Below, piece by piece: positions 1-9,090 of a stretch of DNA of 64,000 bases; position 1 is the stretch's first letter; every line of letters begins with the position of its first letter. The notes under the pieces are model-generated. The model had not been told where the DNA came from. It did not search any database and saw nothing but the letters and a program-made list of their open reading frames with translations. The stretch is from the NCBI RefSeq assembly GCF_003034995.1, contig NZ_PZKF01000006.1, forward strand, positions 53,956 to 117,955, in the 5' to 3' direction. The position numbers and the translations under genes are program-made. The DNA comes from Phaeovulum veldkampii DSM 11550. Lineage in GTDB: Bacteria; Pseudomonadota; Alphaproteobacteria; Rhodobacterales; Rhodobacteraceae.

Positions 1-322
1 CGGCTGAGGCTGACAGGTGCCCGTCGAGCAGCCCCAATGCCCCGTCAAGCCCTCCCGGAAAGGCCAGTCCGACCGCCTCCAGGGTGTCACAAAATTCCTC
101 GATCACCGCCGACAATGTGTCACGATCCACCATTTTCATGCTGGCAATCTGTTCGGTCAGCGCTGTCTGCAAATCGTCGGGCAGTTGCGCCAAGGGCAGC
201 TGCGCGCCCTCGGCCAGCAACAGCCGCACGATGATGGCAGCCTTTTGGCGCCGCGTCAGCGGTTGCGCCACAATGGTGACGCCGGGGGTTGCCCCCCCGC
301 GCGCCGGTGCAATCGCGTTCAC
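1..322 (-). CDS. fliG: FliG flagellar motor switch protein, N-terminal fragment
   Basis: The reverse strand reads from a GTG at 322 down to base 1 without a stop, and the gene continues beyond the left edge. The product begins VNAIAPARGG and then shows LTRRQKAAIIVRLLLAEG, PLAQLPDDLQTALTEQ and KMVDRDTLSAVIEEF, which is the pattern at the N-terminus of FliG in Rhodobacterales. FliG sits in the C-ring below the flagellar MS-ring, where its C-terminal part (outside this window) contacts the stator. The assignment rests on remembered family pattern, and the domain that would confirm it is not visible. Low-level alternatives are other proteins with a FliG-like N-terminal domain. Confidence 0.82.
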   Translation of the reverse strand, partial: MNAIAPARGGATPGVTIVAQPLTRRQKAAIIVRLLLAEGAQLPLAQLPDDLQTALTEQIASMKMVDRDTLSAVIEEFCDTLEAVGLAFPGGLDGALGLLDGHLSASA

Positions 323-388
323 CTGACCCCCCGTTCTTGCCGATCCTGTCGGATCACTTTGGCGAGGCCGGGTTAAGAGCGCGTTACG

Positions 389-544
389 TCAGCTGGAATG
401 AACGACGCAGGCCTTGGCGGCCTTGTCCCAGACCTGACCCGTTGGGCAGCTCATCGCCTGACGTTCTTCCCAGCAGCCTTCGGCTTGGGCGGCCAGCGGC
501 GCCAGCGAAAGCACAACAATGGTCGCAAAACGGCCAATAGTCAT
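389..544 (-). CDS. Small secreted Cys-containing protein (51 aa)
   Basis: A short minus-strand gene, ATG at 544 and TGA at 389. Residues 1-21 form a clean Sec signal peptide (MTIGRFATIVVLSLAPLAAQ, cleavage expected after AQA). The mature part is only about 30 residues and holds three cysteines (C24, C34, C46) in the context EGCWEERQAMSCPTGQVWD and ACVVHSS. The CPTGQVWD segment looks like the short Cys-rich motifs of chitin-binding-like peptides, but an odd Cys count leaves one unpaired unless the protein dimerises. It lies between fliG and purB, all on one strand. Small proteins of this type next to purB occur in related genomes as far as I recall. The function is unknown. Confidence 0.6.
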   Translation of the reverse strand: MTIGRFATIVVLSLAPLAAQAEGCWEERQAMSCPTGQVWDKAAKACVVHSS

Positions 545-619
545 CACAAGTCTCCCTTCCGCGGTTTTCCCTGCGGAAAGGAGACCACGAATCAGCCGCG
601 ATCCGGCATCACGCCTGCG

Positions 620-1924
620 TTACGCGCCAAAGACGCGCCGGAAGATCGTGTCCACATGCTTGGTATGATAGCCCAGATCGAACTTCTCCTCGATCTCGGC
701 GGGGGGCAGGGCTGCCGTCACCTCTGGGTCGGCCAGCAGTTCGGTCTTGAAATCGGCCCCCTGCTCCCAAACCTTCATCGCGTTGCGCTGCACCAGACGA
801 TAGGCATCCTCACGCGACACACCCGCCTGCGTCAGCGCCAGCAGCACCCGCTGGCTCATCACCAGACCGCGGAACTTGTTCATGTTGGCCAGCATGTTTT
901 CGGGATAGATCACCAGCTTTTCCACCACCCCGGCCAGCCGGTTCAGCGCGAAATCAAGCGTGATCGTGGCATCGGGCGCGATCCCGCGTTCCACCGACGA
1001 ATGCGAAATGTCGCGTTCATGCCACAGCGCCACATTCTCCATCGCCGGAATCACCGCCATGCGGACCAGCCGGGCAAGGCCGGTCAGGTTTTCGGTCAGC
1101 ACCGGGTTGCGCTTGTGCGGCATCGCCGACGATCCCTTTTGGCCGGGGCTGAAGAATTCCTCGGCCTCCAGCACCTCGGTGCGCTGCATGTGGCGAATTT
1201 CGATGGCGATATTTTCGATGCTGGAGGCGATCACGCCCAGCGTCGCAAAGAACATCGCGTGCCGGTCGCGCGGAATGACCTGGGTGCTGATCGGCTCGGG
1301 CGTCAGGCCGAGCATCTTGCAGACATGCTCTTCGACGGCTGGGTCGATATTGGCAAACGTGCCCACCGCGCCCGAAATTGCCCCGGTCGCCACTTCGGCA
1401 CGGGCCGCTTGCAGGCGGGTGCGGTTGCGGTCCATCTCGGCGTAAAAGCGGGCGAAGGTCAGGCCCATCGTGGTGGGTTCGGCGTGGATGCCGTGGCTGC
1501 GGCCGATGCGGACCGTATCCTTATGTTCATGGGCGCGCTTCTTCAGCGCAGCCAGAACGCGGTCCATGTCGGCCAGCAGAATATCCGCCGCGCGCACCAG
1601 TTGGATGTTCAGCGTGGTGTCCAGCACGTCGGAGCTGGTCATGCCCTGATGCACGAAACGCGCATCCTCGGACCCGATGTGTTCGGCCAGATGGGTCAGA
1701 AAGGCGATCACGTCATGCTTGGTGACGGCCTCGATCTCGTCGATGCGGGCCACGTCGAACTGCACATCCTTGGCGCGCCAGACCGCTTCGGCATTGGCCT
1801 TGGGGATCACGCCAAGGGTGGCCTGCGCGTCGCAGGCGTGGGCCTCGATTTCATACCAGATGCGGAACTTGGTCTCGGGCGACCAGATGGCGACCATTTC
1901 GGGGCGGGAATAACGCGGGATCAT
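620..1924 (-). CDS. purB: Adenylosuccinate lyase
   Basis: PurB cleaves SAICAR to AICAR and adenylosuccinate to AMP, each releasing fumarate, so it acts twice in purine synthesis. The frame stays open upstream to 2053, but the first 43 residues are composition-driven. The true start is the ATG at 1924 (MIPRYSRPEMVAIWSPETK), with GGAGG five bases upstream on the minus strand. The 434-residue length fits the family. The fumarase/aspartase superfamily signature GSSAMPHKRNP is present, as are the conserved MTSSDVLDT and GRSHG segments. It is transcribed away from the ivd operon, sharing a divergent intergenic region. Confidence 0.96.
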   Translation of the reverse strand: MIPRYSRPEMVAIWSPETKFRIWYEIEAHACDAQATLGVIPKANAEAVWRAKDVQFDVARIDEIEAVTKHDVIAFLTHLAEHIGSEDARFVHQGMTSSDVLDTTLNIQLVRAADILLADMDRVLAALKKRAHEHKDTVRIGRSHGIHAEPTTMGLTFARFYAEMDRNRTRLQAARAEVATGAISGAVGTFANIDPAVEEHVCKMLGLTPEPISTQVIPRDRHAMFFATLGVIASSIENIAIEIRHMQRTEVLEAEEFFSPGQKGSSAMPHKRNPVLTENLTGLARLVRMAVIPAMENVALWHERDISHSSVERGIAPDATITLDFALNRLAGVVEKLVIYPENMLANMNKFRGLVMSQRVLLALTQAGVSREDAYRLVQRNAMKVWEQGADFKTELLADPEVTAALPPAEIEEKFDLGYHTKHVDTIFRRVFGA

Positions 1925-2028
1925 CGGGGCCTCCGGGGCTTGCAGGGTTGGGGGCGTGATAGCTGCGCGGGGGGGCTGGGGCAAGCCGCTCGTCCGCGCT
2001 GACGGGGCTCTTTGGCCGATCTGCGCGC

Positions 2029-2072
2029 TTGACGCGACTCGGTTTTCGCGCAATTAAATGAACATGCGTTCA
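2029..2072 (+). promoter_or_regulatory. Candidate ivd promoter with overlapping operator
   Basis: A -35-like TTGACG at 2029-2034 is followed by AT-rich -10-like sequence (TTAAAT at 2054-2059 or AATTAA at 2052-2057). Directly downstream is the inverted repeat TGAAC-ATGC-GTTCA at 2059-2072, in a position where a bound repressor would block transcription. The layout suits a TetR-type acyl-CoA/leucine catabolism regulator, but no regulator gene is in the window and the site is inferred by eye. Confidence 0.4.
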
Positions 2073-2115
2073 ATAACGAGCGCCACAGGATGACCGTCAG
2101 CGCGGGGAGGCGTCG

Positions 2116-3279
2116 ATGTTTCTGGGCAGCATGAATTTCGATCTGGGCGAGGATGTGAACGCGCTGCGCGACATGGTGCACCGCTGGGCGCAAGAGCGGG
2201 TGAAGCCGATTGCCGCCGATGTGGACCGTTCGAACTGCTTCCCCGAGCCGCTTTGGCGCGAGATGGGGGATCTGGGGCTGCTGGGCATCACGGTTTCCGA
2301 AGACTATGGCGGTGCCGGGATGGGCTATCTGGCCCATGTGGTCGCCACCGAGGAAATCGCCCGCGCCAGCGCCAGCGTCAGCCTGTCTTATGGCGCGCAT
2401 TCCAACCTTTGCGTGAACCAGTTGAAGATCAACGGCACCGAGGCGCAGAAACACAAATACCTGCCCGAACTGATTTCGGGCGCCAAGGTCGGTGCGCTTG
2501 CGATGAGCGAGACGGGCGCAGGCTCGGATGTGGTCGGGATGAAGCTGCGCGCCGAAAAACGCGACGGCTACTATCTGCTGAACGGTCACAAATACTGGAT
2601 CACCAACGGCCCCGATGCCGATACGCTGGTGGTCTATGCCAAGACCGATCCCGAAGCGGGGGCCAAGGGCATCACCGCCTTCATCGTCGAGCGCGGCTTC
2701 AAGGGCTTCTCGACCTCGCCGCATTTCGACAAGCTGGGGATGCGCGGGTCGAACACCGGCGAACTGATCTTTGAAAACTGCGAAGTGCCCGACGAAAACG
2801 TGCTGGGCCAGGAAGGCCGCGGCGTGCGTGTGCTGATGTCGGGGCTGGATTATGAACGTGTGGTGCTGTCGGGCATCGGCACCGGCATCATGGCCGCCTG
2901 CCTTGACGAGATCATGCCTTATCTGCGCGACCGCCAGCAATTCGGCCAGCCGATCGGCAGCTTTCAACTGATGCAGGCCAAGATCGCCGACATGTATACC
3001 GCAATGAACTCGGCCCGCGCCTACACCTATGCTGTTGCACGGGCTTGTGATCGCGGCGAGGTGACGCGGGCCGACGCTGCCGCCTGCGTTCTTTATGCCA
3101 GCGAACAGGCGATGGTGCAGGCCCATCAGGCCGTGCAAGCCATGGGGGGCGCAGGGTTTTTGGCCGACAGCGTGGTCAGTCGGCTGTTCCGCGACGCGAA
3201 ACTGATGGAGATCGGCGCAGGCACATCCGAAATCCGGCGGATGCTGGTGGGGCGTGAACTCATGAAGGCGATGGAGTAA
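2116..3279 (+). CDS. ivd: Isovaleryl-CoA dehydrogenase
   Basis: A flavoprotein that oxidises isovaleryl-CoA to 3-methylcrotonyl-CoA and passes electrons to ETF, the third step of leucine degradation. The protein has 387 residues, the size of the acyl-CoA dehydrogenase family. It shows the family segments AMSETGAGSDV (flavin/substrate region), YWITNGPDAD, and near the C-terminus QAMGGAGFLADS followed by GTSEIRRMLVGREL. The start at 2116 has GGGGAGG five bases upstream; an internal Met at 2131 is a weaker alternative. It heads a same-strand gene set with mccB, mccA, HMG-CoA lyase and a methylglutaconyl-CoA hydratase, which makes isovaleryl-CoA the likely substrate rather than another short acyl-CoA. 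Confidence 0.94.
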   Translation: MFLGSMNFDLGEDVNALRDMVHRWAQERVKPIAADVDRSNCFPEPLWREMGDLGLLGITVSEDYGGAGMGYLAHVVATEEIARASASVSLSYGAHSNLCVNQLKINGTEAQKHKYLPELISGAKVGALAMSETGAGSDVVGMKLRAEKRDGYYLLNGHKYWITNGPDADTLVVYAKTDPEAGAKGITAFIVERGFKGFSTSPHFDKLGMRGSNTGELIFENCEVPDENVLGQEGRGVRVLMSGLDYERVVLSGIGTGIMAACLDEIMPYLRDRQQFGQPIGSFQLMQAKIADMYTAMNSARAYTYAVARACDRGEVTRADAAACVLYASEQAMVQAHQAVQAMGGAGFLADSVVSRLFRDAKLMEIGAGTSEIRRMLVGRELMKAME

Positions 3280-3317
3280 GCAAAGATACATTCTTCACTC
3301 AACAAATGAGGTGTATC

Positions 3318-3830
3318 ATGCGACTGGTCCCGATCATGGCGGCTCTTGCGCTGTGCGTTCCCGGTGTGGCCCTTGCCCAGCAGGCCGTGCCATTCACGCC
3401 CGAGGCGACCGAAACCTGCCTGAGCAATGCGCAGGGCGCCTCGGCCAAACGCGATTGCATCGGCGCTTCGGCGCAGGCCTGCCGCAAGGCGATGAAAGAC
3501 CCCGCCAATACCGACATTGCCGCCTGCATGGGGGCCGAGGCGGAATACTGGACGCTGCGGATGAACACCGCCTACGATCAGATGATGGAAAAGGCCAAGC
3601 TGGCCGACGAGAAATTCGCGCAAAACGCCAAATCCAAGGCGATTCCGTTCAAACTGACCGAGGATCTGGAGCTGATGCAGACCGCCTGGGCCGACTGGCG
3701 CGAAAAACGCTGCTCGGTCGAGGCGATGATGCGCCGCGGCACGCCCTATACGATGACGGCGGCCTCGAACTGCACGATGAAACTGATTGGCGAACAGGCG
3801 CAGTTTCTGGAAAGCGCCGTGGCCTACTAG
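3318..3830 (+). CDS. LprI/DUF1311-family secreted protein
   Basis: A 170-residue exported protein. The ATG at 3318 is preferred over the ATG at 3306, because the GAGGTG lying between them forms a good ribosome site six bases before 3318. A signal peptide (RLVPIMAALALCVPGVALAQ) ends at AQA-like residues. The mature part has paired cysteines and the pattern WTLRMNTAYDQMMEKAK, followed by MQTAWADWREKRCSVE, the hallmark of LprI/DUF1311 periplasmic proteins. In mycobacteria LprI inhibits lysozyme; whether that holds here is unknown. It sits between ivd and mccB but has no evident role in leucine breakdown. Confidence 0.75.
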   Translation: MRLVPIMAALALCVPGVALAQQAVPFTPEATETCLSNAQGASAKRDCIGASAQACRKAMKDPANTDIAACMGAEAEYWTLRMNTAYDQMMEKAKLADEKFAQNAKSKAIPFKLTEDLELMQTAWADWREKRCSVEAMMRRGTPYTMTAASNCTMKLIGEQAQFLESAVAY

Positions 3831-3942
3831 GCAAACCGTCCGGGCCGCGCGCCCTGCGCCGCCCGGACCCTTGGGGGGAGACAGGGGTGACACACAGACA
3901 TGACCGGCCACTTGGCCCCACCCGTTCGCGGGAGGGGTGGGC

Positions 3943-5547
3943 ATGAAGCTTCTCTCGCAGGTTCTCCCGAGTTCCGACGCCTTCCGCGCCAATCGCGCGG
4001 CGCATTTGGCGATGCTTGATCAGGTGGCCGAGGCTGCGGCCCATGCCGCCGCAGGGGGGGGTGAAAAGGCGCTGGCGCGCCATGTCGGGCGCGGCAAGAT
4101 GGCGCCGCGCGACCGGGTGGCGGGGCTGCTCGATCCCGGTTCGCCCTACCTCGAAATCGGCGCCACCGCGGCGCATGGGCTGTATCACAATGCTGCCCCC
4201 TGCGCAGGTGTGATCGCCGGGATTGGCCGGGTGATGGGCCAAGAGGTGATGGTGGTGGCCAACGACGCCACCGTAAAGGGCGGCACCTATTACCCGATGA
4301 CGGTGAAAAAACACCTGCGCGCGCAGGAAATCGCCGAGGACTGCGCGCTGCCCTGCATCTATCTGGTCGACTCGGGCGGCGCCAACCTGCCCAATCAGGA
4401 CGAGGTCTTCCCCGACCGCGACCATTTCGGGCGCATCTTCTACAATCAGGCGCGGATGAGCGCAAAGGGCATTCCCCAGATCGCGGTGGTGATGGGGTCT
4501 TGCACCGCGGGCGGCGCCTATGTTCCCGCCATGTCGGATGTCACGATCATCGTGCGCGATCAGGGCACGATCTTCCTCGCCGGCCCCCCCTTGGTCAAGG
4601 CGGCGACGGGCGAGGTGGTCTCGGCCGAAGATCTGGGCGGCGGCGATGTGCATACCCGCCTGTCGGGCGTTGCCGACTATCTGGCCGAGGATGACGCGCA
4701 TGCGCTGGCGCTGGCGCGCCGCGCAGTGGGCAACCTCAACCGCCGCAAGCCCGAAACCGTGGTCTGGGCCACACCCGAAGACCCCGCCTACGACCCCGAC
4801 GAAATTCTCGGCGCGGTGCCCGCCGACCTGCGCACGCCCTACGATATCCGCGAGGTGATCGCGCGGGTGGTGGACGGATCATACTTCGACGAATTCAAAC
4901 CGCGCTTTGGCGAAACGCTGGTGACGGGCTTTGCGCATGTGATGGGCTGCCCGGTGGGGATTGTCGCCAACAATGGCGTGCTGTTCTCCGAGGCTGCGGT
5001 CAAGGGCGCCCATTTCGTCGAACTGTGCAGCCAGCGTGGTATCCCGCTGGTGTTCTTGCAAAACATCACCGGTTTCATGGTCGGGCGGAAATACGAAAAC
5101 GAAGGCATCGCGCGCCACGGCGCCAAGATGGTGACGGCGGTGGCCACCACCAATGTGCCGAAAATCACGATGCTGGTGGGCGGCAGCTTTGGCGCGGGCA
5201 ATTACGGCATGGCAGGGCGGGCCTATTCGCCCCGGTTCCTCTGGACATGGCCCAATTCGCGCATCAGCGTTATGGGCGGCGAGCAGGCCTCGGGCGTGTT
5301 GGCCACCGTCAAACGCGAGGGGATCGAGCGCGCGGGCGGCCAGTGGACCGCCGAGGAAGAGGCCGAGTTCAAGCGCCCCACCATCGAGATGTTCGAGCGT
5401 CAGAGCCACCCGCTTTATGCCTCGGCCCGGCTTTGGGACGATGGCATCATCGACCCGCGCAAGACGCGCCAGGTGCTCGCGTTGTCGCTGTCGGCGGCCC
5501 TTTGCGCGCCGGTCGAACCGACGCGCTTCGGCCTGTTCCGGATGTAA
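3943..5547 (+). CDS. mccB: 3-methylcrotonyl-CoA carboxylase, beta subunit
   Basis: The carboxyltransferase half of methylcrotonyl-CoA carboxylase, which moves the carboxyl group from biotin to 3-methylcrotonyl-CoA to give 3-methylglutaconyl-CoA. I place the start at the ATG at 3943, seven bases after GGAGG, rather than the in-frame GTG at 3937. The 534-residue protein contains both acyl-CoA carboxylase carboxyltransferase domains, with conserved segments [35 protein letters not shown] and [16 protein letters not shown]. The [12 protein letters not shown] stretch favours MccB over propionyl-CoA carboxylase beta. The partner subunit mccA follows after a palindromic spacer. Confidence 0.95.
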   Translation: MKLLSQVLPSSDAFRANRAAHLAMLDQVAEAAAHAAAGGGEKALARHVGRGKMAPRDRVAGLLDPGSPYLEIGATAAHGLYHNAAPCAGVIAGIGRVMGQEVMVVANDATVKGGTYYPMTVKKHLRAQEIAEDCALPCIYLVDSGGANLPNQDEVFPDRDHFGRIFYNQARMSAKGIPQIAVVMGSCTAGGAYVPAMSDVTIIVRDQGTIFLAGPPLVKAATGEVVSAEDLGGGDVHTRLSGVADYLAEDDAHALALARRAVGNLNRRKPETVVWATPEDPAYDPDEILGAVPADLRTPYDIREVIARVVDGSYFDEFKPRFGETLVTGFAHVMGCPVGIVANNGVLFSEAAVKGAHFVELCSQRGIPLVFLQNITGFMVGRKYENEGIARHGAKMVTAVATTNVPKITMLVGGSFGAGNYGMAGRAYSPRFLWTWPNSRISVMGGEQASGVLATVKREGIERAGGQWTAEEEAEFKRPTIEMFERQSHPLYASARLWDDGIIDPRKTRQVLALSLSAALCAPVEPTRFGLFRM

Positions 5548-5552
5548 CTTTC

Positions 5553-5645
5553 TTGCCTCCGGCGGGGATATTTCTGCCAAGATGAAGGGGTCACTTCATC
5601 TTGGTGCAAATATCCCCGGGGGTGCGGGGGCAGGCAGCCCCCGCC
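5553..5645. repeat. Palindromic intergenic element between mccB and mccA
   Basis: A long imperfect inverted repeat: GGGGATATTT followed by CCAAGATGAAG (5564-5587) pairs with CTTCATCTTGG and AAATATCCCC (to 5617). A second GC-rich hairpin follows, arms GCGGGGGC and GCCCCCGC, up to about 5645. The left flank GCCTCCGGC plus GGGGATATTT matches a palindromic element I recall as frequent between genes in Rhodobacterales. It lies inside an operon, so it may shape mRNA stability or partial termination between the two carboxylase subunits. Only one copy is visible in this window. Confidence 0.7.
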
Positions 5646-5676
5646 GCGACGGCAGCCAGATGAGGGAAGACAGGAA

Positions 5677-7596
5677 ATGTTCAGAAAGATCCTGATTGCC
5701 AACCGCGGCGAGATCGCCTGCCGCGTGATCGAAACGGCCCGACGGATGGGCGTGGCGACGGTGGCCGTCTATTCCGATGCCGACCGGGGCGCGCGTCATG
5801 TGGCGCTGGCCGACGAGGCGGTGCATATCGGCGGCCCGGCGCCTGCCGACAGCTATCTGCGCGGCGATGCGATCATTGCGGCGGCGCGTGCCACCGGCGC
5901 GCAGGCGATTCATCCGGGCTATGGCTTTCTGTCGGAGAACCCTGGTTTCGTCGATGCGGTGCAGGCGGCGGGGTTGGTGTTCATCGGGCCCTCGGGCGAT
6001 GCGATCCGGGCGATGGGATTGAAGGACGCCGCCAAGCGCCTGATGGCCGAGGCGGGCGTTCCGGTGGTGCCCGGCTATCACGGCGACAATCAGGACGCCG
6101 AGCATCTGGCCGGCGCCGCCGACGCGGTCGGCTATCCAGTGCTGATCAAGGCGGTGGCGGGGGGCGGCGGCAAGGGGATGCGGCGGGTCGATCAGCCGCG
6201 CGATTTCGCCGCCGCGCTGGAAAGCGCGCAGGGCGAGGCGCGCACCGCCTTTGGCAACCCCGCCGTGCTGATCGAGAAATACGTCGAAAAGCCCCGCCAC
6301 ATCGAGGTGCAGGTGTTTGGCGATGGCAAGGCCGCGCTGCATCTGTTCGAGCGCGACTGCTCGCTGCAGCGCCGCCACCAGAAGGTGATCGAAGAGGCCC
6401 CGGCCCCCGGCATGACCCCCGAGATGCGCGCCGCCATGGGCCAGGCCGCGGTGCGCGCCGCCGAGGCGATCGGCTATTGCGGGGCCGGCACGGTGGAATT
6501 CATCGTTGACGCCAGTGACGGGCTGCGCCCCGACCGGTTCTGGTTCATGGAAATGAACACCCGCCTACAGGTCGAACATCCGGTGACCGAGGCGATCACC
6601 GGCGTCGATCTGGTCGAATGGCAGTTACGCGTCGCCTCGGGCGAGCCCTTGCCCTGCGCGCAGCAGGATCTGGCGATCCGTGGCCATGCCTTTGAGGCAC
6701 GGCTTTATGCCGAGGATGTGCCCGCGGGCTTTCTGCCCGCCACGGGGCGGCTGGCGCATTTGCGCTTTTCCGAAGGGTTCCGGGCCGATACCGGGGTTCG
6801 GGCGGGCGATACGATCAGCCCGTGGTATGACCCGATGATCGCCAAGATCATCACCCATGGCCCCACCCGCGCCACGGCGCTGGGCCAGTTGGCCCGCGCG
6901 CTGGAGGAGACCGAGGTGGCGGGGTCGGTCACCAACCTGGCCTTTCTGAGCGCGCTGGCCCGTCATCCGGGCTTTGCCGCAGGCGATGTGGATACCGGGC
7001 TGATCGCCCGCGATCTGGAGGCGCTGGTGGCGCCGCCGGTGGCCTCACCTGCCGTGACCGCGCTTGCGGCGCTGGCCGCACTGGGGCTGGAGGCGGGGCA
7101 GGGGGCGGGCTTTACTCTGTGGGCACCGCTGCGCCGTGCGTCCCCGCTGGAGGGGGTGGCTGCGGTGGTGCTGGCCCATGCCCCCGGCCATGCCACGGTC
7201 GAACTGGACGGCCAGCCCCATGATTGCCGCCTGCACCCCGATGGCTGGTGGGTGGACGGGGCCAAGACCGGCGCGCGCCTTCTGCGCCATGGTGATCGGG
7301 TTACCGTGTTTGCGGGGGCGGCGTTCCAGTTTCGTGTGGTCGATCCGCTGGCGCGGCAGGTGCAGGTGGCGGGCGGCGGGCTGACGCTGGCGCCGATGCC
7401 GGGGGTGGTGAAGGCGGTATTCGTGGCGCCGGGGCAGGCGGTGGTGCTGGGCGACCGTCTGGCCGTGCTGGAGGCGATGAAGATGGAACACACGCTGACC
7501 GCCGCGCGCGGGGGCGTGGTGGCCGAGGTGCTGGTGCCCCCCGGCACACAGGTCGAGGCCGGGGCCGCGCTGATCCGGCTGGAGGACGAGCCATGA
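5677..7596 (+). CDS. mccA: 3-methylcrotonyl-CoA carboxylase, biotin-containing alpha subunit
   Basis: The biotin carboxylase and biotin-carrier half of methylcrotonyl-CoA carboxylase: ATP and bicarbonate carboxylate the biotin, which then serves MccB. In the 639 residues, the biotin carboxylase domain spans about 1-445 (KILIANRGEIACRV, the glycine-rich ATP loop KAVAGGGGKGMR, and MEMNTRLQVEHPVTE). A linker follows, then a C-terminal biotinyl domain with EAMKMEHT, whose Lys602 is the biotinylated residue. The BirA that would attach biotin is encoded at 26.5 kb. The stop overlaps the next gene by ATGA. Confidence 0.95.
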   Translation: MFRKILIANRGEIACRVIETARRMGVATVAVYSDADRGARHVALADEAVHIGGPAPADSYLRGDAIIAAARATGAQAIHPGYGFLSENPGFVDAVQAAGLVFIGPSGDAIRAMGLKDAAKRLMAEAGVPVVPGYHGDNQDAEHLAGAADAVGYPVLIKAVAGGGGKGMRRVDQPRDFAAALESAQGEARTAFGNPAVLIEKYVEKPRHIEVQVFGDGKAALHLFERDCSLQRRHQKVIEEAPAPGMTPEMRAAMGQAAVRAAEAIGYCGAGTVEFIVDASDGLRPDRFWFMEMNTRLQVEHPVTEAITGVDLVEWQLRVASGEPLPCAQQDLAIRGHAFEARLYAEDVPAGFLPATGRLAHLRFSEGFRADTGVRAGDTISPWYDPMIAKIITHGPTRATALGQLARALEETEVAGSVTNLAFLSALARHPGFAAGDVDTGLIARDLEALVAPPVASPAVTALAALAALGLEAGQGAGFTLWAPLRRASPLEGVAAVVLAHAPGHATVELDGQPHDCRLHPDGWWVDGAKTGARLLRHGDRVTVFAGAAFQFRVVDPLARQVQVAGGGLTLAPMPGVVKAVFVAPGQAVVLGDRLAVLEAMKMEHTLTAARGGVVAEVLVPPGTQVEAGAALIRLEDEP

Positions 7597-8237
7597 TCCG
7601 GCTGCACCACGTTCCGCAGGCGCGCAGCTTTCGCATTCTGTGGCTGCTGGAAGAGCTTGGTCTGCCGTTCGAGGTGGCGGAACATTCGTTCTTCGACAAG
7701 TCGCTGCGCACCCCCGACTATCTGGCCCTGTCGCCCGCGGGCCGGGTGCCCGCGCTGGAAATCGACGGTCGGCGACTGTTTGAAAGCGGGGCGATCACGC
7801 AATATCTGTGCGAGCGTGAAGGCGCCCTGCTGGGTGCACCCGCCGAACGGGCCGACTGGCTGGAATGGCTGCATTTTGCCGAAACCATCGCGGTTCATGT
7901 GGCCAACCTGACCCAGCAGCATATCGTGCTGCGCGAGGACTGGATGCGCAGCCCCACGGTGATGCGGCTGGAGGCGGCGCGGCTGGCCAAGACGCTGGAG
8001 GTGGTCGAACGCGGCCTGGCGGGGGACCATCTTCTGCCCTCGGGGTTTTCCGCGGTGGATATCGCGGTGAGCTATGGGGCGATGATCGGGCAGCGGTTCG
8101 TATCGCTCGATCCGCTGCCGGGGCTGCGCGACTGGCTGGCGCGGCTGTCTGATCGCCCCGCATTTGCCCGCGCAGTGGTGCGTGACGGGGTGGCACAGAT
8201 CTATACCCGCGACTTCTACCCCGCGCCGGAGGGATGA
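7593..8237 (+). CDS. Glutathione S-transferase family protein
   Basis: A 214-residue cytosolic protein with an N-terminal thioredoxin-like GST domain (IRLHHVPQARSFRILWLLEE, then the cis-Pro region GRVPALEID and FESGAITQYL) and an all-helical C-terminal domain (TVMRLEAARLAKTLEVVERG, SAVDIAVSYGAM). The gene overlaps the mccA stop by four bases (ATGA) and ends one base before the HMG-CoA lyase ATG, so it is co-translated within the leucine operon. The substrate is unknown. A role in handling reactive enoyl-CoA intermediates is conceivable but is inference from position only. Confidence 0.85.
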   Translation: MIRLHHVPQARSFRILWLLEELGLPFEVAEHSFFDKSLRTPDYLALSPAGRVPALEIDGRRLFESGAITQYLCEREGALLGAPAERADWLEWLHFAETIAVHVANLTQQHIVLREDWMRSPTVMRLEAARLAKTLEVVERGLAGDHLLPSGFSAVDIAVSYGAMIGQRFVSLDPLPGLRDWLARLSDRPAFARAVVRDGVAQIYTRDFYPAPEG

Positions 8238-8238
8238 G

Positions 8239-9090
8239 ATGGCCGAATTCGTCGAAATCTTTGAAATGGCCCCGCGCGACGGCTTGCAGAACGAAAAGCG
8301 GCTGATCCCGACGGCGGACAAGATCGCGCTGGTCGATTGCCTGAGCCGCGCGGGGTTCCGGCGGATCGAGGTGACGAGTTTTGTTTCGCCAAAGTGGGTG
8401 CCGCAGATGGCCGATGCCGCCGAGGTGCTGGCAGGCATCGCCCGCGCGCCCAGTGTGCGGTATGCCGCGCTGACGCCGAACCTGAAGGGCTATCAGGCTG
8501 CCCGCGCCGCCGGTGCCGATGAGGTGGCGATCTTTGCCTCGGCCAGCGAAGGTTTCAGCAGGGCGAACCTGAATTGTTCGATCAACGAGAGCATCGAGCG
8601 GTTTTTGCCGATCATCGAGGCTGCAAGGCTCGATCAGGTAAGGGTGCGTGGCTATGTTTCTGTGGTTACCGATTGCCCCTTTGACGGCGCGGTGGCGCCG
8701 GGGGCGGTGGCGCGCGTGGTGGCCGCGCTGCGCGATCTGGGCTGCTACGAGGTCAGCCTTGGCGATACGATCGGGCAGGGCAGGCCCGAAACGATCACCG
8801 CGATGCTGCGCGCGGTGCTGGACGAGATGCCCGCGCAAAGCCTTGCTGGCCATTACCATGACACGGCGGGCCGGGCGCTGGACAATATCGAAGCCTCGCT
8901 GGCGCTGGGCCTGAGAGTGTTTGATGCGGCGGTGGGGGGCTTGGGTGGGTGCCCCTATGCGCCGGGCGCCGCGGGCAATGTGGCGACCGAGGCGGTGGAC
9001 GCGCGGCTGCGCGCGCTGGGCTATGACACCGGCCTTAAGGCAGCGGTTCTGGCCGAGGCGGCGGCGCTGGCACGGGGGATGAGGGGATGA
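8239..9090 (+). CDS. mvaB: Hydroxymethylglutaryl-CoA lyase
   Basis: Cleaves HMG-CoA to acetyl-CoA and acetoacetate, the last step of leucine breakdown. The frame is open from 8164, but the start at 8239 (MAEFVEIFEMAPRDGLQNE) is at the GST stop and gives the usual family N-terminus and length (283 aa). Conserved parts are the metal and substrate segment APRDGLQNEK, VTSFVSPKWVPQMAD, the HYHDTAGRALDN region and the active-site cysteine motif VGGLGGCPYAPGAAGN near the C-terminus. The stop overlaps the following ATG (ATGA). Confidence 0.95.
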   Translation: MAEFVEIFEMAPRDGLQNEKRLIPTADKIALVDCLSRAGFRRIEVTSFVSPKWVPQMADAAEVLAGIARAPSVRYAALTPNLKGYQAARAAGADEVAIFASASEGFSRANLNCSINESIERFLPIIEAARLDQVRVRGYVSVVTDCPFDGAVAPGAVARVVAALRDLGCYEVSLGDTIGQGRPETITAMLRAVLDEMPAQSLAGHYHDTAGRALDNIEASLALGLRVFDAAVGGLGGCPYAPGAAGNVATEAVDARLRALGYDTGLKAAVLAEAAALARGMRG

